Assembly (NCBI GenBank): GCA_964552325.1
Contig: CAZKHA010000003.1
Location: 15,923-79,922, forward strand
Length of the DNA stretch: 64,000 bases
Source of the DNA: CAZKCK01 sp964552325
Lineage (GTDB): Bacteria; Bacteroidota; Bacteroidia; Bacteroidales; TTA-H9
Direction: 5' to 3'
How positions within the stretch are numbered: the stretch's first letter is position 1; every line of letters starts with the position of its first letter. The translations under genes were made by a program, and so were the position numbers. The notes under the pieces were generated by a model. It searched no databases. It worked only from the letters and a program-made list of their open reading frames with translations, and was not told the DNA's origin. Below are positions 28,440-39,400 of the stretch, one piece after another.

Positions 28440-28564
28440 ACAGTTGATTGATTTGGATTAGCAAAGTTACTGCTTCCAAGTGTATGAAGAGCTCAGAAAA
28501 TGGCAAAACGAGAATATTTTTTCGTTTATATGAACGATAAGAACATGCCTTATTTGATAGATGT

Positions 28565-29938
28565 TTATAAGCTCCTGAAAATCAATTTTCCTTGCATTGT
28601 ATTATCGGGTAAATGATTGTTATTCACAAATTTACCATTAACAACACTGTGTAGGGGCAAGCCTTGGCTTTCGAAGCCTTCATAAATTGATGTGTCACAT
28701 GATGATACCTGGTTTTTGGCTGAAATTATTTGGGTTTTGTTGAAGTCCCATATCACCAAATCTGCATCATACCCAGGGGCTATTCTACCTTTTGAAGTGA
28801 GTCCAAAGATGGAAGAAGGGTTTGTGGCCACTAATGCAACTAATTGGTTTATAGTTATTTTATTGGTTACTACCCCATATTTGTACATTAATTGGATTCG
28901 ATTTTCAATACCTCCAGCACCATTAGGAATCAAGGTAAAATTGTTGCTGCCTTTATCTTTTTGGCCCACAAGGTTAAATGGGCAATGGTCAGTGGCAAGG
29001 GTTTGGATGGTTTGGTTTTGTATTCCCTTCCACAATGCTTCACTATGCTCCGAGCTTCGTATAGGCGGGCTAATTACATAAGGCGCTGCTTTAATAAATT
29101 CTTGATTATAAACATCTTCGTTCAGCAACAAATACTGAGGGCAAGTTTCGGAAAATACTTTAATTCCTTTCAATTGAGCATCTTTAATTAAGTCAACTGA
29201 ACCTTTGGTAGATGTATGGACTATATATACTCGGCAGTTCGTTCGTTTGGCCAAATCAATTACACGTTCAACGGCAATTGATTCAACTTCGGGTGGCCTG
29301 CTCAGCGCATGGTACATAGGTGAGGTTTTGCCCTGACTTAAAAAACGATGTTGCAGTCGTTCTATTTCATCACCCTCTTCAGCATGAACTGTAACTACAC
29401 CACCATGATAACCAACTACCTGCATAATTTTTTCAAGATCAGGAATGCTTATTCCAATCGAGTTTTTATATGCAAGGTACACTTTAAACGAAGTAATTCC
29501 TTCATTTATAATGCAATGCTCAATTTCGAGCTTCAGTTTAGCATCCCACCAAGTTACGCCCATATGGAAGCTGTAATCAATTATACTTGCTTGTGCCTCC
29601 TGTTTTCTTAACCGCAGGGCTTCGAGCAGCGATTGCCCTTTATTTGGGGTTACAAAGTCAATTATTGCGGTAGTACCTCCTGCAAGTGCAGCCTTACTAC
29701 CATTTAAAAAGTCATCACATGAATATCCAGCCGGCGTAGGAAGGTGAAAATGCACATGTGGGTCAACCCCACCCGGAAGAACCGTAAAACCTGAGGCGTC
29801 AACTATTTCAATATCAGATGGTAATTGGCTCCCTAATGGTAACAAATCCAAAATTTTGCCACCAGAAAGATGTATATGTGCATTTTGGGTACAATCTGCG
29901 TTTACAACTAATGCATTGGTTATAATTAAGTTATCCAT
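28565..29938 (-). CDS. hyuA: dihydropyrimidinase/hydantoinase-type cyclic amidohydrolase
   Basis: 457 residues, the length of the dihydropyrimidinase family. Binuclear metal ligands are all present: HVHFH in GGVDPHVHFHLP, a likely carboxylated Lys in TSFKVYLAYK, His in VTVHAEEGD, His in YIVHTSTKGS, and Asp in LATDHCPF. The family opens cyclic ureides (dihydropyrimidines, hydantoins, allantoin-like rings). It is the last gene of the six-gene operon and overlaps ssnA by eight bases. In the E. coli yge/ygf region a hyuA homologue sits in the same gene group, which supports a role in purine ring opening or a later ureide step. The precise substrate is not known from sequence. Confidence 0.88.
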   Translation of the reverse strand: MDNLIITNALVVNADCTQNAHIHLSGGKILDLLPLGSQLPSDIEIVDASGFTVLPGGVDPHVHFHLPTPAGYSCDDFLNGSKAALAGGTTAIIDFVTPNKGQSLLEALRLRKQEAQASIIDYSFHMGVTWWDAKLKLEIEHCIINEGITSFKVYLAYKNSIGISIPDLEKIMQVVGYHGGVVTVHAEEGDEIERLQHRFLSQGKTSPMYHALSRPPEVESIAVERVIDLAKRTNCRVYIVHTSTKGSVDLIKDAQLKGIKVFSETCPQYLLLNEDVYNQEFIKAAPYVISPPIRSSEHSEALWKGIQNQTIQTLATDHCPFNLVGQKDKGSNNFTLIPNGAGGIENRIQLMYKYGVVTNKITINQLVALVATNPSSIFGLTSKGRIAPGYDADLVIWDFNKTQIISAKNQVSSCDTSIYEGFESQGLPLHSVVNGKFVNNNHLPDNTMQGKLIFRSL

Positions 29939-31208
29939 TTTGCTGCATCAATTTCCAAAGCTTCGTCGAAAGCTTCCTTGATTCCTGGAGTATTACAGTC
30001 TCATCAATTTTGGTGGCAACATAATTCTCAACAATTAACTTACCACTTGAAATAACATGTTGTATATGTCTAGATTCCAGTCCATAAAATACATGACCAA
30101 CAAAATTGGCACTCGTAACCTCGGTCGGAGAATCATAGTCGAGTACAATAAGGTTGTTATCTCCATCACCTATAAAGCCATTTTGGTTAATGTAATGATG
30201 CACATTTCGTAACCATTGATAAACCGTAGGCAGTTGGATACCATTTTGTGCATTTTGCTCGAGCCAAGTAATTCGAGCACTTCTCAGCATATCGCTATGC
30301 ATTCCATCGGTACCAAGCATTATTTTTTGGCCGATGCCAGTTGGGTTAAACGAACCAACGCGATTGTTAAGATTACTGTCGGTGTTGATGGCTACATACG
30401 TATTTGATAAGCTAATTAGCTCTTTTTCAGTATCTGAAAGATGCAGGCAATGTGCAAAGATGTTTTTATTGAGTTCAAAAGCGCCAGCATTATAGAGCCG
30501 TTCACCTACGCTTTGTTTGTAGTTTTTTTGTGCATCATATTGATCAACAGTATCTTCGGCAACATGGATATGGATTCCAGTCTGAAGTTTTGAAGCTAAT
30601 TCAACTGCATTTTTCAAGGTTTCGTCACCAACCGTAAAGGATGCATGGAGCCCAACCAGCACTTGATTAATAGCTGAATACGCACGAGTTTCATCAAAAG
30701 CTTCCTGGGTTTTGGCATTGCCATACCTATCAGTGATTTCGTAGCACAATAAGTGACTAACACCAACTAAATCAAATGCTTGTGCGATAATTTCGAGAGA
30801 GCCTTTTAAATAGTTTGGTGAAGCATGATGATCAATAACAAAGGTGCATCCCCTTTTAGCACAAGCAATTGCGGTTGTAAGCGCACTTAATTGCACCATT
30901 TCGCGTGTTAGGCTTTTATCCAATGGCCACCAAATGTATTTTAAGGTTTCTTCAAAGTTGCTTGGGGCGATTTTGGGAGGTGTCATTCCTCTAGCCAATG
31001 AACTGTAAACATGGTGATGTCCATTGCCAAATGATTTGGTAATGAGCTTTCCGGTGCAATCAATAATTTGCAAGTTTTTTACAAACTGCAGGTTCTGAGG
31101 CTTTTCGAAGAGGATTTTTCCATTCGGGCCTTCCTCAACAAATACGTCAGCAGTTTTAAACTCCAAAGTTTTCCAGTCAATAAATGTTCCGTTTTTTAAG
31201 TGTATCAT
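29931..31208 (-). CDS. ssnA: SsnA-like metal-dependent aminohydrolase
   Basis: 425 residues of the amidohydrolase/guanine-deaminase superfamily. Metal and catalytic residues are visible: HHHVYSS (HxH) near residue 62, HIHVAED (His and Glu), HCLHLSD (His), and LGTDGMHSD (Asp). The start overlaps the xdhD-like stop as ATGA (31205-31208). The E. coli ssnA lies in the same purine-degradation gene group beside ygfK and xdhD. The likely chemistry is deamination or hydrolytic opening of a purine-derived ring; the substrate is inferred from the neighbourhood. The length is close to that of the E. coli protein. Confidence 0.85.
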   Translation of the reverse strand: MIHLKNGTFIDWKTLEFKTADVFVEEGPNGKILFEKPQNLQFVKNLQIIDCTGKLITKSFGNGHHHVYSSLARGMTPPKIAPSNFEETLKYIWWPLDKSLTREMVQLSALTTAIACAKRGCTFVIDHHASPNYLKGSLEIIAQAFDLVGVSHLLCYEITDRYGNAKTQEAFDETRAYSAINQVLVGLHASFTVGDETLKNAVELASKLQTGIHIHVAEDTVDQYDAQKNYKQSVGERLYNAGAFELNKNIFAHCLHLSDTEKELISLSNTYVAINTDSNLNNRVGSFNPTGIGQKIMLGTDGMHSDMLRSARITWLEQNAQNGIQLPTVYQWLRNVHHYINQNGFIGDGDNNLIVLDYDSPTEVTSANFVGHVFYGLESRHIQHVISSGKLIVENYVATKIDETVILQESRKLSTKLWKLMQQNG

Positions 31209-33748
31209 TTTGTGCGTTTTAAAGGTAATTTATAACGACGAATTCCATCATAATTGCATAATGCGTTTGCCACAGCAGCCGCAGTTGGTACTAATCCAAT
31301 CTCGCCAAGACCTTTTGCTCCATACGGACCAATAGGATCGGCTACTTCAACGGGAAGTACGTTAATTTCTGGGGTTTCATGGGCTTTCAGAATACCGCAA
31401 TCTTTTAGTTTTGTGCTCATTAAAAAGCCATTCTCCATTTCAAGGTCTTCAGTTAGTGCATAACCTAGGCCCATATGCACGGCGCCTTCTATTTGCCCCT
31501 CATAAAACACTGGGTTAATGATTTTACCTGCATCATGGGCTGCAACAACTTTTTCGATGTTTCCTTGCTCATCCAACACCACTAATTGAGCGGCATAGCC
31601 ATATGAATAGTGGGTAATTGATTCTTTGGTGAGGTCGCCGGGTTTAGTGGATTGATCGAACTGCCATCGCGCTTGGTATTTTTTCCCAATTAAGCCTGAA
31701 AGCGACTGGTTTTTAAGGTCTTCTTTGAAGGGTATGCAAGCTTCTTTTATCGCATTGCCCAATAAAACGGTTGCTCTTGATGATGTCGTCATTCCGGTTT
31801 TTATGCCTGAAGCGGTATCTGTTTTAACTTCAATAAGTTGGGGGTCAAGCCCGGTTTCATGGCACAGGAACTGGATAGCCATGGTGTAGATTCCTTGTCC
31901 CATTTCGGTCCAGCCTTGGTGCAAAATAATCTTGGTTTCGGATTCAATTTCAATGATAACATCCGAATAATCAATCATTCCATTACCAATACCACTATTT
32001 TTAATTCCGCAGGCTAATCCTGAGAAAGTGGCGTCAAGATAAAAGGGTTTCAGGGCATCTAGGCAAGCACGTATCCCAGCACCTTGCACTTTTTGGCCTG
32101 TGGCTGTTGTCAATCCATCCACCAATGCATTATCGTATCGGAATTGCCAATGATCGAAGCCTCCTTTTTTACAAAGTTCGTCCACGCAGCCTTCCAATGC
32201 AAAAGCAACTTGGTTAGCACCAAATCCGCGCATTGCTCCTGATGGAATATTGTTGGTATAAACGGTTAAGGCCTCCAAATCAATAACTGGTACATAATAG
32301 CCTCCTGTAGCATGTCCTGCAACACGTTCCATAACTTTTGTACCTACCGATGCATACGCGCCCGTATCGCCTATTGCCCTTAATTTAAGAGCAGTAAGCT
32401 TACCATTTAAATCACAGCTTAAAGTAATATCCATCCAAACTGGATGGCGTTTTGGATGCATACGAATGGATTCGGGCCGTGAGAGCGTTACCTTGACAGC
32501 TTGTTTAAGGGTAAAAGCGAACATAGCTGCATGTCCTTGAACACTCAAATCTTCTTTACCACCAAAACCTCCGCCATTTGGCACAAGTATAACACGAATA
32601 TTTGTTTCGGCAATGCCCAAAAGGCTTGCCAATTGTCGTTTATCTTCATAAATGCCTTGTCCAGAAGAATATAACAAAATACCATCGGCCTCAGGCATTG
32701 CCACAGCCGATTCTGTTTCCATAAAGGCATGTTCAATTCGTTGGGTTTGGTATGATCCCGTTGCAACAAAAGCAGAGGATTTGATGGCACTAGCAGCATC
32801 ACCTTTCCTCAAAATGCAGCTATCAAGTAAGTTGGCATGGTGATTATGCACTTGAATAGCATCCTTTTTGAGTGCAGCATGTACATCTGTAACAGCTTCA
32901 AGTACCTCATAATCAACTTTTATAAGGGAAACAGCCAATCTAGCTACTTTTTCGGTACTGGCTACCACACCAGCCAAAACATCGCCAATATAGTTGGTTA
33001 TTTCGCCCGGTGCAATCATCAATGGCCAGTCATCGTATATTAAACCTGTGGTACGTTTTCCGGGTACATCCTTGGCTGTAAATACCTTAACAACTCCTTC
33101 AAGTTTTAACGCTTCTGAATAATCAATTGATATTACTTTTGCCCTTGGATAATCGCTGAATTTTAGCGCACCATAAAGCATATTGTTGAATTTAAGGTCG
33201 TTAACAAACCTGCGTTTCCCTAAAGCTGTTTCAAAGGCTTCGTATTTTGGGTAGAAATTACCAACATTAGCGGCAGTAGTTTTATGTGGTTGAGCATCTC
33301 CTTTTGCCAATACTACCACCGATTCTTCAATCTTTTTGTAACCCGTGCATCGGCAAAGATGTGACTTCATCGATGCCCTAATCTGATCGAGATTGGGGTT
33401 TGGATTGGTTTGCAATAAGTTCCTAATTCGCATGATGAAACCGGGAGTGCAAAATCCACATTGCACAGCGCCTTTTTCTACCATTACCCTGGCAATTTCA
33501 TTCTTGATAGGGTCTGGAATTCCTTCAAGCGTAAACACCTCAGCGTTATGTAACTTTTTAAGCGGCGTAACACAGCTTAAAGTCGGTTTGCCGTTAATCT
33601 CAACCGTGCAAGCACCACAGGCAGCTTGTGCTGAGCAGCCATCCTTTGCGGCAATTAAGTCCTTTTCTTCCCGTATAAATGACAAAAGGCTGATGGATTC
33701 ATCACCTTCGTAGGTAATGGTTTCGCCATTGAGTCTAAAACTAATCAT
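31205..33748 (-). CDS. xdhD: molybdenum hydroxylase, XdhD-like (2Fe-2S plus Mo-binding, no FAD domain)
   Basis: 847 residues. The N-terminal 150 hold two [2Fe-2S] sites: DGCSAQAACGACTVEING with a distal Cys, then QCGFCTPGF and HLCRCTGYKK. From about 165 the Mo-cofactor portion follows, with GGGFGGKED, MRGFGANQVAFALEG, GWTEMGQGIYT and, near residue 816, the catalytic Glu in GAKGLGEIGL. There is no FAD domain in the chain, and no FAD-subunit gene lies in the operon. The enzyme probably hydroxylates or, running in reverse, dehydroxylates a purine (urate, xanthine or hypoxanthine). Start and stop overlap the neighbouring genes as ATGA on both sides, so expression is tightly coupled. I see no in-frame TGA that would suggest selenocysteine. 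Confidence 0.88.
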   Translation of the reverse strand: MISFRLNGETITYEGDESISLLSFIREEKDLIAAKDGCSAQAACGACTVEINGKPTLSCVTPLKKLHNAEVFTLEGIPDPIKNEIARVMVEKGAVQCGFCTPGFIMRIRNLLQTNPNPNLDQIRASMKSHLCRCTGYKKIEESVVVLAKGDAQPHKTTAANVGNFYPKYEAFETALGKRRFVNDLKFNNMLYGALKFSDYPRAKVISIDYSEALKLEGVVKVFTAKDVPGKRTTGLIYDDWPLMIAPGEITNYIGDVLAGVVASTEKVARLAVSLIKVDYEVLEAVTDVHAALKKDAIQVHNHHANLLDSCILRKGDAASAIKSSAFVATGSYQTQRIEHAFMETESAVAMPEADGILLYSSGQGIYEDKRQLASLLGIAETNIRVILVPNGGGFGGKEDLSVQGHAAMFAFTLKQAVKVTLSRPESIRMHPKRHPVWMDITLSCDLNGKLTALKLRAIGDTGAYASVGTKVMERVAGHATGGYYVPVIDLEALTVYTNNIPSGAMRGFGANQVAFALEGCVDELCKKGGFDHWQFRYDNALVDGLTTATGQKVQGAGIRACLDALKPFYLDATFSGLACGIKNSGIGNGMIDYSDVIIEIESETKIILHQGWTEMGQGIYTMAIQFLCHETGLDPQLIEVKTDTASGIKTGMTTSSRATVLLGNAIKEACIPFKEDLKNQSLSGLIGKKYQARWQFDQSTKPGDLTKESITHYSYGYAAQLVVLDEQGNIEKVVAAHDAGKIINPVFYEGQIEGAVHMGLGYALTEDLEMENGFLMSTKLKDCGILKAHETPEINVLPVEVADPIGPYGAKGLGEIGLVPTAAAVANALCNYDGIRRYKLPLKRTK

Positions 33749-34986
33749 AAGAGGCTGTATTGTAAGTAATTATCAAGTGCGGTTGGAGTTGGTTCAATGG
33801 GTTCGGGTAGTTTAACTGCATTTAAAGCGGTCTTGAGGTCTTTTAATCCACTGCCTGTTAATAGTACAAGAGCACGAGAACCGTCTTTAAGTTGATTTTC
33901 GGTTTTGAACTTTAAAAAGCCCGCGTATGCTGCTGATGCAGCAGGCTCTGCAAATATGCCAGTGGTTTTGGCTAACAAACTCGAAGCTATAACTATTTCA
34001 TGATCAGAAACATTAATTGCTTCTCCATTGTATGTCAGCAAGAATTTCTTAGCCATAAGGAAGTTCCTTGGAATATCAACCGAAATAGAATCTGCAAGGG
34101 TGGTTGCTGGTTCGTAAGCGAATGAATTACGTGTTAAATTGGTGTTCAAGTTGCAGCTTTGCGCAGATTGAACAGACACTATAGTCGGAATTTTTGATAT
34201 TACACCAAGCTTCAATAAGTCTTCAAAGCCTTTATAAACACCTGCAATAATTACTCCATCTCCCACAGGTACAAATATATAGTCGGGCAAATGCTCGCCA
34301 AAACGGTCGAAAATCTCAAAAGCAACGGTTTTTTTTCCTTCGATTGTAAACGGATTGTAAGCAGTGTTACGGTTATGCCAGCCAAAAATTTCGGTTGCCT
34401 TTAAACTAAGGTCGAATGCCCTGTCATAATTTCCTTTAACAAGCACAGGAATAGCTCCATACATAATTATTTGGACCAGTTTGGCCGACGGCACATTTTC
34501 TGGAACAATTATCACGGCTTTTTGACTTTGAGAGGCGCAAATACCTGCCAAAGAAGAACCGGCATTGCCTGTGGAAGCAGCAACTAAAATGTTGAGATCG
34601 TTTTCTTTGGCATAAGCTGAAACCAGCGCAGAAGCCCTGTCCTTAAACGAGAAAGTTGGGTTTTGCGAATCGTCTTTAATAAAAAGTTCCACATTGGTGG
34701 ATGCATCAATACTATAAACAGGGGTTTGTCCAACCCTAAGGTAACCAAAACTTTGCAATGATTGAATCGGCAATAAGTCGATAAACCCAGCTTGCTTTAA
34801 CGAATTCCAGGTACTGGTTTGGTTTAAGGCTTTGATTTTATTGTAATTATATACAGTTTTGAGTACACCAGCCGGAGGTTGGCCGTCTTTGTTCAGAGCA
34901 GCACATTTGGGGCAGAGGTACAAAAAGTTATCCGTATAAACTGCACCACAATCTGTGCATTCAAAATGGTACTTAAGGCTGGGCAT
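33745..34986 (-). CDS. threonine-synthase-like PLP enzyme
   Basis: 413 residues, fold-type II PLP family. The N-terminus is a Cys4 zinc-ribbon-like element (FECTDCGAVY...LCPKCAALN). The PLP Schiff-base lysine is in NPTFSFKDRASAL near residue 107, followed by VAASTGNAGSSLAGICASQS, which holds the phosphate-binding Ser/Asn. These are threonine synthase motifs. However, its position inside a purine cluster, 11 bases after another PLP gene and overlapping the xdhD-like gene, argues for a catabolic role rather than threonine biosynthesis. No homoserine kinase or dehydrogenase gene accompanies it. True threonine synthase activity remains possible. Confidence 0.72.
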   Translation of the reverse strand: MPSLKYHFECTDCGAVYTDNFLYLCPKCAALNKDGQPPAGVLKTVYNYNKIKALNQTSTWNSLKQAGFIDLLPIQSLQSFGYLRVGQTPVYSIDASTNVELFIKDDSQNPTFSFKDRASALVSAYAKENDLNILVAASTGNAGSSLAGICASQSQKAVIIVPENVPSAKLVQIIMYGAIPVLVKGNYDRAFDLSLKATEIFGWHNRNTAYNPFTIEGKKTVAFEIFDRFGEHLPDYIFVPVGDGVIIAGVYKGFEDLLKLGVISKIPTIVSVQSAQSCNLNTNLTRNSFAYEPATTLADSISVDIPRNFLMAKKFLLTYNGEAINVSDHEIVIASSLLAKTTGIFAEPAASAAYAGFLKFKTENQLKDGSRALVLLTGSGLKDLKTALNAVKLPEPIEPTPTALDNYLQYSLL

Positions 34987-34997
34987 AACAAAAAGGT

Positions 34998-36464
34998 TTA
35001 GCTTAGTACGTCTGCATTAAAGGCTTCTATAAGCTCATCCCATCTGGCGGCTTGATTAAATAAACTAGGCCAAATGTTTTCGTCATACCATAATTGATTG
35101 ATTTCATCTACCGTTTTGCCTTGTTGTTCAACCCATGTAAAGTATTTTAGGTTGTGTATTGCTTTACGGTCTTGATAACTAAGCTCTTTCATGTAATCAA
35201 TTCCTGTTCCAAGCAGGCAGCGTTCATGGTCTTTACCGGCTTGCATCAAGGTATAGGTACCATTTTGTTCGCTAAGTTCGCTTAATCTTGATTGATACAT
35301 TTCCATGCTGTCGGTAGCAATGGTTATTAGTACATCATTTTCATTCAATTCAAAATACTTCGCTTGTTTTATGGCTCCAAGCAGGTTGGCCACGCCCGAG
35401 ATTCCAATTTGAGCTAGGCTCTTGATGTATTCAGGTTCTAAGCCGCACTCTGTCAGGTATTTAATGCCTTCAGGTTCGTTAAATAGTCGGATAATGCGCA
35501 TGCAGTCCTCATCATCGATGGCAGTAACCAAATCGGTATTTTTAATATTGTGCACCCAAGGTATATGCTTATCACCAATACCTTCGATACGGTGAGCACC
35601 AAAGCCGTTTTGCAATAAGGTCGGGCATTGCAAGGCTTCGGAAGCTGTTACTTTTATGTGAGGGAATTTCGTTTTTAGATAATCACCTGCGGCAATTGTA
35701 CCAGCTGAACCAGTGTTGGATACAAAGCCAGCGAAGCGGCTAGAGGGTGTGCGCAATAGGTTGTAAATATCCTCGATGGCAGGGCCTGTTACATTATAAT
35801 GCCAAACAGGGTTACCAAATTCGTCAAACTGGTTCAAAATGATGCAATCAGGCCTTGTAGCCCGCATATGGTTACATTCGTCATAAATCTCCTTTACATT
35901 CGATTCACAACCTGGTGTTGCAATAATTTCAGAACCAATGCTTTTAAGCCATTCAAAACGTTCACGGCTCATTTCTTGCGGCAAGATGGCCACTGCCGTT
36001 ACACCCATCAAATAGGAGTCAAAAGCTCCACCACGGCAATAATTGCCTGTTGATGGCCAAACTGCTTTATGATAGGTTGGATCGAAACCGCCTGTAATAA
36101 TGCGTGGAGCCAAGCAACCATAGGCTGCACCTACTTTGTGAGCACCTGTAGGGAACCATTTTCCAAGCATCAATACAATCCGAGCCTTAACACCACTAAT
36201 CGCTTCAGGAATTTCGATGTAATTTCCATTGCCATATAATCCCCCAAAGGGTTTGGCTTCATTTTTCCATGAGATTCGGAATAGGTTTGCAGGGTCTCTA
36301 TCCCATAAACCTGTGGTTTTGAGTTTGTTTTTGATGGATTCAGGTATCAGTTCTGGGTTGCGCATTTGAGCAAAGGTAGGGAGCAGAATTCCCTTTTCTT
36401 TGAAACGTTTTACGGCTTTACTTCTGATTTCGTTATTAATAACGTGGTCAATTGTGGTTATCAT
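34998..36464 (-). CDS. PLP-dependent fold-type II enzyme of unassigned substrate (cluster-associated)
   Basis: 488 residues. A glycine-rich turn precedes a candidate PLP lysine in FPTGAHKVGAAYGC (near residue 110). SNTGSAGTIAAGDYL and ASEALQCPTL resemble the phosphate-binding and active-site loops of TrpB/cysteine-synthase-type enzymes. The overall sequence is distinct from E. coli YgeX (diaminopropionate ammonia-lyase), which is about 400 residues and carries a KRFGLNAFK-type lysine motif. It sits second in the operon, 12 bases after ygfK. I infer a beta-elimination or beta-replacement on an amino acid formed during ureide breakdown, possibly replacing YgeX. The substrate is not known. Confidence 0.6.
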   Translation of the reverse strand: MITTIDHVINNEIRSKAVKRFKEKGILLPTFAQMRNPELIPESIKNKLKTTGLWDRDPANLFRISWKNEAKPFGGLYGNGNYIEIPEAISGVKARIVLMLGKWFPTGAHKVGAAYGCLAPRIITGGFDPTYHKAVWPSTGNYCRGGAFDSYLMGVTAVAILPQEMSRERFEWLKSIGSEIIATPGCESNVKEIYDECNHMRATRPDCIILNQFDEFGNPVWHYNVTGPAIEDIYNLLRTPSSRFAGFVSNTGSAGTIAAGDYLKTKFPHIKVTASEALQCPTLLQNGFGAHRIEGIGDKHIPWVHNIKNTDLVTAIDDEDCMRIIRLFNEPEGIKYLTECGLEPEYIKSLAQIGISGVANLLGAIKQAKYFELNENDVLITIATDSMEMYQSRLSELSEQNGTYTLMQAGKDHERCLLGTGIDYMKELSYQDRKAIHNLKYFTWVEQQGKTVDEINQLWYDENIWPSLFNQAARWDELIEAFNADVLS

Positions 36465-36476
36465 TGTTGTAAGAAA

Positions 36477-39400
36477 TTAGTTTTTACTTTCGTGGATATA
36501 AAGATGTTGCATACCTTCGAGCAGGACCATCAAGGTGGCTGCATTTTCAAAAAAGGCTGTTTTTACACATGGAACGCGTATTTCTACGGTTTTTAAGGAA
36601 AAATCGTTGCTGTGGAATTTTGCCAAAACCTCCTCGGTCTCATAGATGTATTCGTCTTTTTGTAAAGTCAAGGTTGTAAATCGCTCCTTATTTTTTTGGA
36701 TAATGGTAGTTTTGCTCGGCAAGGTACTTATAAAGTAACCATTAGTAGCGTTGTTAAAGGATTTAATGCTCAGGAAAAAGTGTGGTTTTTCTTTGTAAGG
36801 AGCTGAATTACTGGGGCAAAATGTATTGCAATTCCCACATTCGTTGCAGAAATCGGCCAAATGGGCAATTTGGTGGTCTTGTTTAACTTCAAAGTGTTTA
36901 TCGAAGCTAAGTACAATTTCATCTCCTTTTTTCTCGGCCTTTTGCAATGCGATGGATCTTGTGGGTAATTGATAGGAATAATTGGCAAAGTTAGGGCAAA
37001 CACTCACACATACATTACAGATTTTGTGGCAAAGCAAACAGCGGGATGCTTCGCTCATGGCCTCTGCTTGGGTGTTAATTACGGGCACTTGCTCGTCAAT
37101 TTTTTTGTTAGCTACCATTAACGGACTTGTTCCCCGTTTGGCTTTTTTTATCAATAGATCTTGAACATCAATGTTGTAGTCAAATTTTATTGGCTGATTT
37201 AGGGTTAATCCAGCGGCTTGTTGTATTTGTTTAGCTGCTTTGCGTCCATCGGCTATTGCCGAAATAATGTTGGATGCACCTTTACGTGCGTCGCCACCAA
37301 TAAACACTCGGCTGAGCTTGGTTGCGTAGGTATCTTTTTCGGTAAGTAGTTGAGTATTATCAATAAAATTTATCGCAACTTCTTGGCCAATAGCGGGGAA
37401 TACCAAATCTGCTTCTCGTACAAATTCAGAGCCTTCAATGGGCAGTGTGAGCAAACGTTTTTGTTGATAACTTCCAGAGGCTTGCATTTTGATGAACTTT
37501 AATCCGCTTACTTCACCAGATTTTGTAAGGATCTCGGTAGGGCTTACCATTTCAATAAGATCTATCCCTTCAGCTAAGGCTGCCAAAATTTCTTCCGGTT
37601 CGGCAGGCATATCTTGTTTACGCCTTCTATAGGCTATGGTTACCTTGGCATCGGGTTGTGCGTATTTTTTAGCGGTTCGGGCCACATCCATGGCAGTGTT
37701 TCCACCACCAATTATAATAATCTGTTTGGCAGTTAATTGATAAGGATTTTCTTTGATTTTACTCAAAAAATCGAGTGGGTCCATTATCCCTTTTGCATCT
37801 TCGTTTGCTAAATTAAGTTTTCGTGTAATTGTAGCACCCGTAGCAATGTAAATGTAACTACCTGATTCATATACTGTTTTAAATAGTTGTGAATCTACCG
37901 TAACGCCATATTGTATTTTTACACCGCTTGCCATTATCCGATCTAAGTCGAGTTGAGTTTGTGCTTTACCGATTCTAAATGAGGGAATTACCTCAGCTAC
38001 CATTCCACCGGCAAATGTTTTTTGTTCAAGAACCGTAACATCGAATCCAGCTAGGCGCATAAAGTAGGCACACGACAAACCCGAGGGACCTGCACCAATC
38101 ACAGTTACTTGTCCTTTTGTAAAATCTTGATTGTATTTTTGAGGGGTATGTTTTTGGTTTTCAGCAACAAAGCGTTTAACTTCACGAATGGCCAAAGCAT
38201 TATCATAGTTAATGCGTGTACATTTCGATTGGCACTCGTGATCACATACATTGCCCGTAATGATGGGTAATGGATTGGTTTGCAAAATTACCTCGTAGGC
38301 TTTCTGAAAATCTCCTTGAGCCGTATAATACATATAATCAGGGATGCCTTGATGCGAAGGACAGGTTGAAACACAGGGAGCGTGTATGCAATCGAAATAG
38401 TCGAGAGGTCTATTTACTTTAATATCAGGTTCTTTAAAGGCTTTTTGATAATAAGGGTCATTACAAACAGCAGTACTGTAAGCATCTAAATTGCTTAGGT
38501 GGTTTTGGGATATGAACTGTGATAAGTTTTCACATTTTTGTTCATCAAGGGTTTGGTAAATGGCTTCAATATATTGATGTATTCTTGCGTAGCCACCGGG
38601 CTTTAAAAGATCGGAACAAACGGTTACAGGCGAGAGACCACACGATAGCACTTTGGAGATGTTTTGATAATCAATGCCAGCCGAAAAAGATATAGATAAG
38701 CTTTCTTTTATATCGTTGGAAATTTTATTGGCAACTGCAATTGATATTGGATGTAAAGACCTGCCACTCATATACATGTGTGGTTCGCTTTCTGGCAAAA
38801 TATCCTTGTTGTTTAAACTTTCAAGCGTATTGGTAAGCTTTATGCCAAATTCAACCCCTTCATTTTGCGCCAATAACCTTAAGCGGTTAAGAATTCCAAT
38901 GGCATCCGCGTATTTTAAATCATGTTCAAAGGCAATATCCGGTACTTCGGTCTTGAAACCCAGCTTGTTGTTTAAGATTTCGGTAAGTTTTTCTTTACCC
39001 AGTAGGGTAGGGTTAAGTTTGATAACAGTATGCAGATTTTTAGTCGCAATCAAATACTGCCCAATGCGTTCAATTTCATCGGGTGGACAACCGTGCATGG
39101 TTGAAAGCGTAATGTTATTTGAAATACGATCTGGAATAGTAATTTGCTCAATTTCTGGTACTAAATGCTTAATCTCCTTGATTTTGGCATCCTTCTCTGA
39201 CTTGCAATCCTTCATTTTCTCAAAAAACCATTGCACATTTTGGTTTAGAATGCCTTCGAGGTTATACCCCACACTCATATTAAAAATTGTACCAATGGGC
39301 ACATTGTTGTTTTTATTGAACCTAAAGTTCAGAATATGAATAATAATCCACGCATTTAGATACTGCTCAAACGATTCGTGTATTTTTAACTCTTGTGACC

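Noticed and set aside
34998..36464. Calling the 488-residue PLP enzyme YgeX
   Set aside because: It lacks the DAL lysine motif and length; only operon position suggests a related role.
38674..39339. 221-codon plus-strand ORF inside ygfK
   Set aside because: It mirrors the YgfK coding frame, begins in the middle of the domain, has no promoter and shows no recognisable motif.
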